The notes: generated by a model not told the origin, from the letters alone. Positions 6,407-14,015 are shown, numbered from the stretch's first letter. The stretch: 23,556 bases of DNA from CAIZGX01 sp044371535 (GCA_044371535.1 JBILTL010000020.1:1-23556), one strand, 5' to 3'. Numbers and translations: made by a program.

Positions 6407-8630
6407 ACTTCCTAACCACAATCTTCTTCCGCACAGCTGTTCCGTTCAATTTCAGAATATAAATTCCTTCAGAGAAGTTCGAAAGGTTAACAATTGTGGT
6501 TCGGGCATTCAGGCGTTCAGACAAGACCACTCTTCCACTTAGATCATACAATTCCAAAGCTAAAACTTCATTCCAGTTTGAACCCGCGTCAATAGTCAAT
6601 TGCGTGCTAGCCGGATTCGGATAAACTTGAATGTCGTTGAAAAGCGTTTCGCTCACTGAAATAATAGTATCGCTTGAATAAAAACCAAGCCCTCCACCAA
6701 TTTGTCCAATGAACAAATCGCGTTTTCCATCGGCTGTAATGTCTTCAAACCAAACCGCGCAACGTTCACCTTCGTTTATTCCTTCGAAGTCTGTTGTATC
6801 CAATGTGAAATCACCCAAAAGATTTCCAGATACATTCGAGAAGTGATTGACTTGTCCAGTTTCGGTTCCCAATAACACTTCCCACTCGTTTAATTCATTC
6901 TTGAAAAAATGCGGAACGCTGTATCCGAATATCCCTAGAATATTCGTGGCCACCATTCCACCTAATGTATCTTCTCTGAATTCGTATGAGGCTGCGTTAG
7001 CGGATCCAATGTTCGCATAGAAGTTCACGTTACCGTTCTTCTCTCCCACTGCTAAATCCAAAAGACCATCATCGTTCAAGTCGACATATTGCGGGGCTGC
7101 AAACTGACCGACATCTATCGTGAGTCCATTGTTGTCTTTCAACAAAACTCCGTTATCTGAAAACACAAATCCATTCGCTCCAACAGCCGCATTTTCATAA
7201 CGCACCAAATATCCATTCTGAACACCGATTAACAAATCCTTATCGCCATCGCCATCATCGTCGCCGAAACTGATGTACTTGCTATCCAGGGTATCGGTGG
7301 CCAAAGGTAGCCAGTTGTTTGAATTAAAATCGAATGAAGGAACGGTTGGTGTGCCATTGTTATAGTAACAAAAAATGCGAGAGGTGTGATTGTTACTCGG
7401 AGTCATCGGATCGAAAGACTTGCGATTGGTGATTAGTAAATCTTTCAATCCGTCTCCATTCACATCTTCCAAAACAGGATAGGCACCTGTCCCCAATTCA
7501 ATCATGTCGTGTTGAAGAAAATCGTCCATCACGAATTGAAATTGTGGAGACGCTTCACCGCCGATATTTTCATAATACCAAACGCTATTCACATCTTCGG
7601 CTGTTGCATAAGCATTCGGAGAAACTAACAAATCGCTCACAGCATTGTTGTTCACGTCTTCGTAATATGCACATGGAAACAACGGTAGATTCACAGGAAG
7701 AGAATTACCAACTTGAGCAGGAAAGTCGAATTGAACGGCGGTTGCGCTATCAAGCCCGTTCACGGCATTTTCAAAAAAGATGGCACCCAAATTATTTTCA
7801 GACACATCTCCGATTACAAAATCTTTAATCCCGTTGTTATCGAGATCTATCGAACAAATCGAACTACCCGTATGCAGGCGATCACTCGATCTTGGATCCG
7901 TCACGTTGAAACCGCAATCGAAATTAATGCCTTCAATAATTGAAAAACTTTCGGGACTTTCTCCGAACATGCCGTAACATCTGTTGCCACAGATAAAGTT
8001 TGTTGTCTCGCAATTGCCGGTTTCCGATTGCATCGACTTGAAAAAATACACGGTAGTCGATTGTTCGGTGTACGAGAATATATCCAAGTCTCCGTCTCCA
8101 TCGTAATCAGTTATCGAAGGCACATCTAAACTAACCGTATAGATAGGTGCAGAAAATGGACTTCCGAAATCATATTCCGACTCTATTGAAGCGCCGTTGT
8201 TTACAGGTTCAAAAGACAAAACACCATTCGAAGAGGTGTTCTTCCACAATTTAATTCCGCTGTAATAATTCGCGAAAATATCTTCTTTTCCGTCGCAGTT
8301 ATAATCTCGAAGCAACACCCAATTCGTAAGTCCTGTCGGAAAGGCAGAGTTGTATTTGCGTGTGTATCGGTAATAGGTATCTCCTTGGACATCGCCCATG
8401 TTAATGAAAATAGAAATGCGCGAACCAATTCGATCGAAAATGAAAATGTCCAAGTTCCCATCGCCATTTGCGTCTATTCGTGATATCTGACAAGAGTTCA
8501 ATCCACCCGCCCAAGGGTTCTGCATGTAGAATCCGCCTGCGCTAACCGGAGTGGTATAAGATCGCAAAAGTGGTTGACCGAATACCTGAAGCATAGCTAA
8601 ACACAGAAGCAGAAGAATATATTTTTTCAT
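6405..8630 (-). CDS. Secreted FG-GAP/VCBS repeat protein with T9SS sorting domain
   Basis: A 741-residue secreted protein. It starts with the signal peptide MKKYILLLLCLAMLQVFGQ. The body is a beta-propeller-like series of FG-GAP/VCBS repeats carrying calcium-binding DxDxDG loops, for example DANGDGNLDIF, DYDGDGDLDIF, DVNGDGLKDLLI, DDDGDGDKDLLIG and DLNDDGLLDLAVGE. The last 75 or so residues (from VYPNPAS, through LYDLSGRVV, to GIYILKLNGTAVRKKIVV) are a type A C-terminal domain for type IX secretion and surface attachment. I chose the start at 8630 because it begins the signal peptide; the frame is open upstream to 8807, but that part overlaps the divergent gene. A TATATTTG box lies five bases before this ATG. 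The role is likely adhesion or carbohydrate/protein binding; the ligand is unknown. Confidence 0.92.
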   Translation of the reverse strand: MKKYILLLLCLAMLQVFGQPLLRSYTTPVSAGGFYMQNPWAGGLNSCQISRIDANGDGNLDIFIFDRIGSRISIFINMGDVQGDTYYRYTRKYNSAFPTGLTNWVLLRDYNCDGKEDIFANYYSGIKLWKNTSSNGVLSFEPVNNGASIESEYDFGSPFSAPIYTVSLDVPSITDYDGDGDLDIFSYTEQSTTVYFFKSMQSETGNCETTNFICGNRCYGMFGESPESFSIIEGINFDCGFNVTDPRSSDRLHTGSSICSIDLDNNGIKDFVIGDVSENNLGAIFFENAVNGLDSATAVQFDFPAQVGNSLPVNLPLFPCAYYEDVNNNAVSDLLVSPNAYATAEDVNSVWYYENIGGEASPQFQFVMDDFLQHDMIELGTGAYPVLEDVNGDGLKDLLITNRKSFDPMTPSNNHTSRIFCYYNNGTPTVPSFDFNSNNWLPLATDTLDSKYISFGDDDGDGDKDLLIGVQNGYLVRYENAAVGANGFVFSDNGVLLKDNNGLTIDVGQFAAPQYVDLNDDGLLDLAVGEKNGNVNFYANIGSANAASYEFREDTLGGMVATNILGIFGYSVPHFFKNELNEWEVLLGTETGQVNHFSNVSGNLLGDFTLDTTDFEGINEGERCAVWFEDITADGKRDLFIGQIGGGLGFYSSDTIISVSETLFNDIQVYPNPASTQLTIDAGSNWNEVLALELYDLSGRVVLSERLNARTTIVNLSNFSEGIYILKLNGTAVRKKIVVRK

Positions 8631-8635
8631 ACATT

Positions 8636-8643
8636 CAAATATA
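8636..8643 (-). promoter_or_regulatory. -7 promoter box of the FG-GAP T9SS gene
   Basis: On the minus strand this reads TATATTTG, a full match to TAnnTTTG. It ends only 5 bases before the ATG at 8630, which puts the predicted transcription start at or next to the start codon. TTG repeats lie 13 and 16 bases upstream of the box, slightly closer than the usual -33 spacing. Confidence 0.55.
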
Positions 8644-8670
8644 CCATTTGCACCATCAACAATTAAGAAG

Positions 8671-8678
8671 TTTCTTTG
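8671..8678 (+). promoter_or_regulatory. Weak -7 box candidate of the gene at 8683
   Basis: TTTCTTTG differs from TAnnTTTG at one position and ends 4 bases before the ATG at 8683, the same placement as stronger boxes in this window. Weak on its own. Confidence 0.25.
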
Positions 8679-8682
8679 CAAA

Positions 8683-9207
8683 ATGAACGCATCTCTTACA
8701 TTTCTATTGGCAGGCCTGTGTATTGTTATCGCAGGAGCCTTGGTTTTCTTTTTAATGGAGAAACAACACAAGCACAATGAAAATCGCTGGAACGCGGAAT
8801 TACGCAAGACTAACGCCTCTGCTCTTTCATCGTTGCGTTTATCTGCTTACGAGAGACTGATTGTTATGTTGGAAAGATCACGTCCAAGCAGCGTTGTATT
8901 GCGAAGCAATCGTCCGGGCATGACATGTACGTTGTTGCAGTTGGAAATGATTCGCAACATTCGTGAAGAGTTCGATCACAACGTATCGTTGCAGATGTAT
9001 GTAAGCGAGCACACATGGGCAAACATTCAACAAGCGAAGAGTGACATCTTAGAATTATTTAAAGTCTCTTATTCGAAGGTCAATCCAACCGACAACGCCA
9101 TGTACTTAAGTAATTTCGTTTTGGAAATGGAAGCCGCTGTGGGTAACCCTGCTGTTGAAAATGCGTTGAGAATGTTGCGGATTGAACTCATGAGTCATTA
9201 CGCTTAA
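8683..9207 (+). CDS. Conserved membrane-anchored hypothetical protein
   Basis: A 174-residue protein with one N-terminal membrane helix (roughly residues 5-25, LTFLLAGLCIVIAGALVFFLM). A charged linker and a helical soluble domain on the cytoplasmic side follow. The soluble part contains RLSAYERLIVMLERSRPSS, QLEMIRNIREEFDHNVSLQMYVS and WANIQQAKSDILELF, a pattern I associate with a Bacteroidota-specific family of unknown function often named only by a DUF number. The gene is divergent from the FG-GAP T9SS gene, with 52 bp between the starts, and ends directly at the hairpin array. I do not assign a function. Confidence 0.75.
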   Translation: MNASLTFLLAGLCIVIAGALVFFLMEKQHKHNENRWNAELRKTNASALSSLRLSAYERLIVMLERSRPSSVVLRSNRPGMTCTLLQLEMIRNIREEFDHNVSLQMYVSEHTWANIQQAKSDILELFKVSYSKVNPTDNAMYLSNFVLEMEAAVGNPAVENALRMLRIELMSHYA

Positions 9208-9369
9208 ATCGCCAAGGCGATCAATCTGACTTCGTCAGATCAATTGCGAAGCAATCAATCACCTTCGGTGATCAATCCTACGGATTAATCGGAACGATTG
9301 ATCGCAAAGCGATTGATTCGAAGAATTGATCACGTAGTGATTAATCTGAAAGATTGAAGAACGAAGTTC
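9208..9369. repeat. Array of eleven consecutive mini-hairpins
   Basis: Eleven perfect inverted repeats follow one another over 162 bases between two converging genes. Stems are 4-7 bp and loops are 3 bases (2 in the first). Positions are 9208-9221, 9224-9240, 9243-9255, 9258-9272, 9274-9286, 9287-9299, 9301-9313, 9316-9326, 9329-9341, 9343-9355 and 9359-9369. Loops are AA, TTC, GAA, TTC, TAC, GAA, AAA, GAA, GTA, GAA and GAA. Most stems start with AT or AAT and end with AT or ATT, while the inner bases differ from unit to unit. Spacers are 0-3 bases: CA in the left part, TG in the right part, so the whole array is also roughly symmetric about 9286/9287. The remaining gap, 9370-9384, is pyrimidine-rich and shows nothing else. 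Confidence 0.9.
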
Positions 9370-9384
9370 CTTTCTTACCCTCTC

Positions 9385-9882
9385 TTACCTTATTCTAATC
9401 ACTCGTCCAATCTTCAAATCCCTCTCCACCGCCGTAATCTCAAACTCAGAAAGTTTTTTAGCAGAAGAACTATAGATTAAACTTTCACCATTGACATTTT
9501 TCAATACAGTGTCTGAAAGATTCGCGAAGGAGATACGACCTGGAATTAGATGGTGACCAATCTCTTGATTAAGCGCCACTCTGTTTGCGCTCGGCACTAA
9601 CGCTTGATACTTATCTAGACCCTTCCCACGCAGAACAGCATCTGAAGGAACCAATAATGTGTACTCGTTTTTTTTCAAAGAGTCTGACCAATCGCTTAAC
9701 TCAACTAAACTGGCCCAGACAGAAGTCTCGTAGTCTGAACTTAAAAAAGACAGAATGTTTTCTTCCTTCTTCGAGTAAACCGAACGTTCATTCGACTTCG
9801 ACGATGAAACAGGAATATCCTGCTCTGAAGAAGAACAGGCCTGCAACAGTAGAATGATTCCAATGTAGCAGGCCTGTTTCAT
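9385..9882 (-). CDS. FAS1-domain lipoprotein
   Basis: A 165-residue predicted lipoprotein. The signal peptide ends in LLLQACSSS, giving a lipid-modified cysteine at residue 16, followed by a serine-rich linker. The rest resembles one short fasciclin (FAS1) domain: YTLLVPSDAVLRGKG, then GHHLIPGRIS, LKNVNGESLIYSS and a closing strand IGRVIRIR. FAS1 domains usually mediate adhesion or protein contacts at the cell surface. The gene begins 13 bases after the pckA stop, so it is probably read from the pckA promoter, an odd pairing of an envelope lipoprotein with a gluconeogenic enzyme. The domain call rests on the short conserved pieces and the domain is somewhat shorter than usual. Confidence 0.7.
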   Translation of the reverse strand: MKQACYIGIILLLQACSSSEQDIPVSSSKSNERSVYSKKEENILSFLSSDYETSVWASLVELSDWSDSLKKNEYTLLVPSDAVLRGKGLDKYQALVPSANRVALNQEIGHHLIPGRISFANLSDTVLKNVNGESLIYSSSAKKLSEFEITAVERDLKIGRVIRIR

Positions 9883-9895
9883 TTCAATATAAAAA

Positions 9896-11503
9896 TTAAG
9901 CTTTCACCTTCGGAGATGCCGAAAGCAATGCTTCACTTGCGTAGTCTTTGAACTTCTCGAAGTTGGTGACAAACTTCGCCGCAAGCTCATTCGCTTTCGC
10001 GTCATAAGCGTCTTTGTCAGACCACGTGTTACGCGGATTCAACATTTCAGCAGGAACCTCTGGACAAGCTGTTGGCATGGCCAATCCGAACACTTCGTGT
10101 GTTGCGAATTCAACATCGTTCAACTTACCCTCTAACGCTGCAGTAATCATTGCACGTGTGAAGCTCAACTTCATGCGACTTCCTACTCCGTAAGAACCGC
10201 CTGACCATCCGGTGTTGATTAACCACACTTGCGCTCCGCTCTCGTCGATCTTCTTCCCTAACATCTCAGCATACGCCGTTGGATGTAACGGTAAGAATGG
10301 CGCACCGAAACATGCACTGAATGTAGTCGTTGGCTCAGTAATTCCAGCTTCAGTACCTGCTACTTTCGCAGTGTACCCGCTGATGAATTGATACATTGCC
10401 TGCTCCTTGGTAAGCTTGCTAATCGGAGGCAATACACCGAACGCATCGCAAGTCAAGAAGAAAATATTTTTCGGAATACCACCCACACTTGGATTCATCG
10501 TGTTGTCGATGTGCTCCAACGGATAGCTCACACGTGTGTTCTCGGTCTTCGCGCTATCAGCGTAATCGGGAGTCACTCCGTCGTCTTCAAAACCAATGTT
10601 CTCTAACAACGCTCCGAACTTAATCGCATCGTAAATCTGCGGCTCTTTCTCGCGTGACAAGTCAATGGTCTTTGCGTAACATCCGCCTTCAAAGTTGAAG
10701 ACCGTTGTGTCCGTCCAGCCGTGCTCGTCGTCCCCAATCAATCTTCTGTTTGGATCAGATGACAATGTTGTCTTACCTGTTCCAGAAAGCCCGAAGAACA
10801 CCGCAGTATCGCCGTTTTTACCTACGTTAGCAGAACAATGCATAGACAATACATTCTTCTCGTGTGGAAGAACATAATTCAATACTGTGAAAATTCCTTT
10901 TTTGATTTCACCGGTGTAACCTGTTCCACCAATAATCGCCATTTTCTTTGTGAAGTCAATGATTGCGAAGTTGTGTTGACGCGTTCCATCGATTTCCGGA
11001 TCTGCCATGAACTCTGGGGCACAGATGACATGCCACTCTGGGGTCATGGTTGTTAATTCTTCAGCAGTTGGACGCAAGAACATGTTGCTTGCGAACATGT
11101 TGCTCCAAGGGAATTCGGTTACTACGCGCACATTCATGCGGTAGCGAGGGTCTGCGCATACATAAGCATCGCGTACATAAACTTCTCTCCCATTCAGGTA
11201 AGCACACATGCGCTCGTACAAGCGTGTGAATTTATCTGAATCGAATGGAATGTTGAATTGGCTCCACCAAACACTGTTTTCGGTTGAAGCGTCCTTTACA
11301 ATAAACTTATCCTTTGGAGATCTTCCGGTGAATTCTCCGGTGTCAATGGCTAAAGCGCCAGTATTCGTGAGTGTTCCCTGAGAAAGTAAAATGGTCTCTT
11401 CAACCAATTCTGCAGGTGTCATGTTCCAATATGCAGTGGAAACATGTTTAAGACCGAGGTACGCTAGTGTTGCGCCTTCGGGACGTGTACCGATGTTTGT
11501 CAT
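9896..11503 (-). CDS. pckA: Phosphoenolpyruvate carboxykinase (ATP)
   Basis: Converts oxaloacetate and ATP to phosphoenolpyruvate, CO2 and ADP, the first dedicated step of gluconeogenesis, in the cytoplasm. The 535-residue length is typical of the ATP-dependent enzyme. Visible motifs are TGEFTGRSPKDKFIV (substrate arginine near residue 61), the kinase P-loop GLSGTGKTTLSSD (238-250), the following LIGDDEHGW metal-binding segment, and INTGWSGGSYGVGSRM near the C-terminus. The gene has its own TACCTTTG box 38 bases upstream and lies downstream of rimM on the same strand with a 120-bp gap. It probably forms an operon with the FAS1 lipoprotein gene that follows. Confidence 0.97.
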   Translation of the reverse strand: MTNIGTRPEGATLAYLGLKHVSTAYWNMTPAELVEETILLSQGTLTNTGALAIDTGEFTGRSPKDKFIVKDASTENSVWWSQFNIPFDSDKFTRLYERMCAYLNGREVYVRDAYVCADPRYRMNVRVVTEFPWSNMFASNMFLRPTAEELTTMTPEWHVICAPEFMADPEIDGTRQHNFAIIDFTKKMAIIGGTGYTGEIKKGIFTVLNYVLPHEKNVLSMHCSANVGKNGDTAVFFGLSGTGKTTLSSDPNRRLIGDDEHGWTDTTVFNFEGGCYAKTIDLSREKEPQIYDAIKFGALLENIGFEDDGVTPDYADSAKTENTRVSYPLEHIDNTMNPSVGGIPKNIFFLTCDAFGVLPPISKLTKEQAMYQFISGYTAKVAGTEAGITEPTTTFSACFGAPFLPLHPTAYAEMLGKKIDESGAQVWLINTGWSGGSYGVGSRMKLSFTRAMITAALEGKLNDVEFATHEVFGLAMPTACPEVPAEMLNPRNTWSDKDAYDAKANELAAKFVTNFEKFKDYASEALLSASPKVKA

Positions 11504-11541
11504 GAATAATTTTTTGGTTCGACTATCATTGAATCGTTTGG

Positions 11542-11549
11542 CAAAGGTA
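11542..11549 (-). promoter_or_regulatory. -7 promoter box of pckA
   Basis: On the minus strand this reads TACCTTTG, a full match to TAnnTTTG, ending 38 bases before the pckA ATG. No clear TTG is seen at the -33 position. It is the only notable element in the 120-bp rimM-pckA gap. Confidence 0.55.
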
Positions 11550-11623
11550 ATAATAAAAAAAGGGGCGAGAATTCATGAAACTCGTACCTTTCTTAACCAT
11601 AAGCGGTTCGAAATGTTGATTAA

Positions 11624-12154
11624 TTACTCTAAGTACAACTCTACCAGTCCTTCAGGCGCTGCTGTAGAAATGGTCTGACTTTCGTCATCGATTTCCAAAA
11701 CAAATTCAGGTTGAAGGGGAAGTAAAATAAGCTTACCCGTGTTGTGACGAATTTCCAATTGAGGATTCTTTCTATGCTCTACCACTTCTTCCACCACTCC
11801 AATGTTTCCATGAGCTTGATCGAAGACCGTGTAACCGACCCAATTCACCATATCTCTTCGGTCTTCGTCTTTTACAGAGAGTTCAGTTAAACGAACGTAA
11901 ACCATAGACTTCAATAAAGACTTCGCAGTAGCTTCGTCGTTTACTCCGGCTAATCGCACTTTCACCGAATCATTCGTTTTCGGTTCGAATAATTCAATCT
12001 TATAAGGAACAAGGCTTCCTTTAATTTCCAAAAATAAGAACTGCAACTCTCTATAGTCCGCCACTTTCGCAGTGTCCAGAAAAACAGTTAATTCGCCTTT
12101 GTATCCATGAAGCTTGGTAATCTTGCCCAAGCAGTGCATTTCGTCTTTGTTCAT
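11624..12154 (-). CDS. rimM: 16S rRNA processing / ribosome maturation factor RimM
   Basis: RimM binds ribosomal protein S19 and helps mature the 30S subunit head. The 176-residue protein has the expected two parts: an N-terminal beta-barrel starting LGKITKLHGYKGELTVFLDT, with VKVRLAGVNDEATAKSLL in the middle, and a C-terminal PRC-like barrel with NWVGYTVFD, IGVVEEVVEHRKNPQLEI, LILLPLQPEFVLEID and the closing PEGLVELYLE. In many bacteria rimM sits beside rpsP (S16); here the two are about 5 kb apart on the same strand with unrelated genes between. A TATATTTG box ends 4 bases before the start codon. The start region is shared with the divergent HTH-MntA gene. Confidence 0.95.
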   Translation of the reverse strand: MNKDEMHCLGKITKLHGYKGELTVFLDTAKVADYRELQFLFLEIKGSLVPYKIELFEPKTNDSVKVRLAGVNDEATAKSLLKSMVYVRLTELSVKDEDRRDMVNWVGYTVFDQAHGNIGVVEEVVEHRKNPQLEIRHNTGKLILLPLQPEFVLEIDDESQTISTAAPEGLVELYLE

Positions 12155-12158
12155 TTCA

Positions 12159-12166
12159 CAAATATA
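12159..12166 (-). promoter_or_regulatory. -7 promoter box of rimM
   Basis: On the minus strand this reads TATATTTG, a full match to TAnnTTTG. It ends 4 bases before the rimM ATG, predicting a leaderless or nearly leaderless transcript. It faces away from the toxin-antitoxin promoter, with 17 bases between the two boxes. Confidence 0.55.
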
Positions 12167-12178
12167 TGTATTCGTGTT

Positions 12179-12195
12179 TTGACTATATTTGTCAA
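12179..12195. promoter_or_regulatory. Candidate operator over the toxin-antitoxin promoter
   Basis: TTGAC (12179-12183) and GTCAA (12191-12195) are exact reverse complements separated by 7 bases, a spacing that suits a dimeric HTH regulator. The site encloses the TATATTT of the promoter. A perfect palindrome CAATATTG (12193-12200) overlaps its right end. The likely binder is the HTH domain of the protein encoded just downstream; this is inferred from position only. Confidence 0.4.
12184..12191 (+). promoter_or_regulatory. -7 promoter box of the HTH-MntA/HepT operon
   Basis: TATATTTG matches TAnnTTTG fully and ends 16 bases before the ATG at 12208. It lies inside the longer open frame that could start at 12166, which supports 12208 as the true start. 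Confidence 0.55.
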
Positions 12196-12207
12196 TATTG
12201 TAATTTT

Positions 12208-12816
12208 ATGTCACAATTAGGAACCCGAATAAAAACTCTTCGAGAAAACAAAAGCATTACCCTGATAGAAGCTAGCAAAGCCATTGGTTGCGATTCTGGC
12301 CTCCTGAGTAAAATGGAACGCGGGCATCGCGCTATTCCTAAAAATTTTCTTGACAAACTAGCGAAATACTACAAAGTTGAAATTGGGGAACTGAACACCC
12401 TCTGGCTTTCCGATCGTATTTACTCTGTTATAAAGGATGAACCAACTGCCAAAGACGCACTCATTCTTGCGGAAAGACAAGTGGAATATTCTGTAAGCCG
12501 CAAATTAAAAGTTCCTTCCTTAAAAGATTTGAAAGGTAAAATAAAGGCTTGTATTGCTGAAGTCGATGAAGTAAAAACAGCCTTTGTGTTTGGATCATAT
12601 GCAAAAGGAAATCAAACTAATGATAGCGATATTGACATTTTAATTGAACTGAAAAGCAAAAACAAATTCTCCTATTTCGATCTTCTTGAACTCAAGCATC
12701 AAATTGAATTGAGCATTGGAATAACGGTAGACATCGGATTCTACAAAGGGTTGAAAGGGAACTTGAATGAACTGGTTGATCCGACTTTGATCAAAATCTA
12801 TGAGTGTCGAAATTAA
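12208..12816 (+). CDS. HTH-fused MntA-type nucleotidyltransferase antitoxin
   Basis: A 202-residue protein with two domains. Residues 1-65 are an XRE-type helix-turn-helix (LGTRIKTLRENKSITLIEAS, then GLLSKMERGHRAIPKNFLDKLA). Residues 108-202 are a minimal nucleotidyltransferase: GSYAKG with G129-S130 and DIDIL with D141 and D143 give the GSx10DxD pattern, and D175 in TVDIGF is the likely third acidic residue. In HepT/MntA systems, MntA neutralises the HEPN toxin by transferring AMP to a tyrosine of the toxin. The gene overlaps hepT by 17 bases, as expected for such a pair. I chose 12208 because the homologous part starts there and a promoter box lies just before it; a start at 12166 would add 14 residues without HTH character. 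The HTH probably represses its own operon. Confidence 0.88.
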   Translation: MSQLGTRIKTLRENKSITLIEASKAIGCDSGLLSKMERGHRAIPKNFLDKLAKYYKVEIGELNTLWLSDRIYSVIKDEPTAKDALILAERQVEYSVSRKLKVPSLKDLKGKIKACIAEVDEVKTAFVFGSYAKGNQTNDSDIDILIELKSKNKFSYFDLLELKHQIELSIGITVDIGFYKGLKGNLNELVDPTLIKIYECRN

Positions 12817-13141
12817 GGATAGGGTTGTTCACATGCTCGAGGCTATTCAGAAAATCGAAGAGTTTACAATCAACAAATCATTCGAGGATTTTGAGGAGAA
12901 TTCACAGATTCAATACGCATGTCTGTATTCGTTTTCTATCATTGGCGAAGCCGTTAATTTTCTACCAGAAAAGATAAAGGATAAATACCCCTATCCCTAT
13001 TACCTTGTACGATCGATGAGAAATTATGCTAATCATACCTATCATAAAATTGACATTAAAATCATTTGGAATACTATTAATGAGGAATTACCTGCATTCA
13101 AACAGCTCCTTGAACTAATTTTGAAAAATGAATTCAACTAA
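12800..13141 (+). CDS. hepT: HepT-like HEPN toxin (DUF86)
   Basis: A 113-residue helical protein of the HepT/DUF86 HEPN family. The key motif RX4HXY is intact as RNYANHTY (R74, H79, Y81), in the usual context YYLVRSMRNYANHTYHKID. HepT proteins are RNases, and the tyrosine of this motif is the site AMPylated by the partner MntA. Also typical are the N-terminal KDRVVHMLEAIQKIEEFT helix and SIIGEAVNFLPEKIKDKYP. The gene overlaps the HTH-MntA gene by 17 bases, so expression is coupled. All motif residues are present, so the toxin is likely functional and not decayed. The pirin gene follows directly. Confidence 0.88.
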   Translation: MSVEIKDRVVHMLEAIQKIEEFTINKSFEDFEENSQIQYACLYSFSIIGEAVNFLPEKIKDKYPYPYYLVRSMRNYANHTYHKIDIKIIWNTINEELPAFKQLLELILKNEFN

Positions 13142-13142
13142 C

Positions 13143-14012
13143 ATGAAAAGAACCCTTCAATCCATTATACCACCCCCGCCAACCAATTTCGTTGGAGACG
13201 GATTTAAAGTGCATCACTTCATTCCCGATTACTATTTGAGTATGGAAAGAATGAATCCATTTATTATGTTGGATTATGCGGCTCCGCATTACTTCCCGCC
13301 TACCGAGATTCAAAAAGGTGTAGGTGTTCACCCACACAAAGGTTTTGAAACGGTAACCATTGCCTACAAAGGAAAAGTTGCGCATCATGACAGCGCTGGA
13401 AATAGCGGAATCATTGGTGAAGGCGATGTTCAATGGATGACCGCAGCATCGGGCGTCCTTCACAAAGAATACCATGAAAAGGAATTCGCTAAGGCAGGCG
13501 GAATTTTCTCCATGGTTCAACTTTGGGTGAATCTTCCTGCGGCAGACAAACTCTCCAAACCAAAATATCAAGAGATCTTGAATACCAACATTCCGAAAGT
13601 TGAACTTCCGAATAACGGCGGTATTGTTGAAGTGATTGCCGGAAACTACGAGTTCAACAAAGGGGCTGCTTCTACGTTTACGGAAGTGAATCTCTTCAAT
13701 GTAAAATTGAACGCTGGCGGAACAGCGAATTTTTCTTTCTGCGATAGAAACAACACAGCAGCACTTGTTATTTCAGGAAAAATAACTGTAAACGGAGAAC
13801 ACGCTGTGGACACAAGCCACTTCGCGCTATTTAGTAACGACGGCGAAGAATTTAGTATCTCCTGCGAAGAAGATGCAGCGGTGCTCATCCTTTCCGGAGA
13901 GCCCATTCTAGAACCCATTGCAGCATACGGACCCTTTGTCATGAATACGAAACAAGAGCTTATGGATGCTTTCCATCAGTTTGAACGCGGAGAGTTCGGA
14001 CATTTGGAATAA
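13143..14012 (+). CDS. Pirin family protein
   Basis: A 289-residue bicupin of the pirin family. The metal ligands are visible in the N-terminal cupin: H63 and H65 in GVHPHKGFETVTI and H107 and E109 in SGVLHKEYHEKE, the same spacing as the iron ligands of characterised pirins. AGNSGIIGEGDVQWMTA is the usual strand before the third histidine. Some bacterial pirins act as quercetinases; others have regulatory roles, so the function here is open. I prefer the ATG at 13143, one base after the hepT stop; an upstream ATG at 13128 would add MNSTN and overlap hepT. The gene converges with the amylase gene, with 3 bases between the stops and no hairpin. Confidence 0.92.
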   Translation: MKRTLQSIIPPPPTNFVGDGFKVHHFIPDYYLSMERMNPFIMLDYAAPHYFPPTEIQKGVGVHPHKGFETVTIAYKGKVAHHDSAGNSGIIGEGDVQWMTAASGVLHKEYHEKEFAKAGGIFSMVQLWVNLPAADKLSKPKYQEILNTNIPKVELPNNGGIVEVIAGNYEFNKGAASTFTEVNLFNVKLNAGGTANFSFCDRNNTAALVISGKITVNGEHAVDTSHFALFSNDGEEFSISCEEDAAVLILSGEPILEPIAAYGPFVMNTKQELMDAFHQFERGEFGHLE

Positions 14013-14015
14013 ATC

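Noticed and set aside
7544..7977. Overlapping plus-strand open frames within the FG-GAP gene
   Set aside because: They are antisense to the well-supported repeat protein and show biased, non-protein-like composition; codon structure favours the minus strand.
8631..8807. Longer N-terminus for the FG-GAP T9SS protein
   Set aside because: The frame is open for 59 more codons, but the added part overlaps the divergent gene at 8683, has no protein-like pattern and would bury the signal peptide that begins at 8630.
9208..9369. CRISPR array
   Set aside because: Units are 11-17 bases, each is its own palindrome with a different stem, and there is no constant repeat with unique spacers of 25-40 bases. 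No cas genes are present.
12166..12207. Earlier start for the HTH-MntA gene
   Set aside because: It would place the promoter box and operator inside the coding region and adds a cysteine-rich stretch unlike any HTH protein; the ATG at 12208 starts the typical domain.
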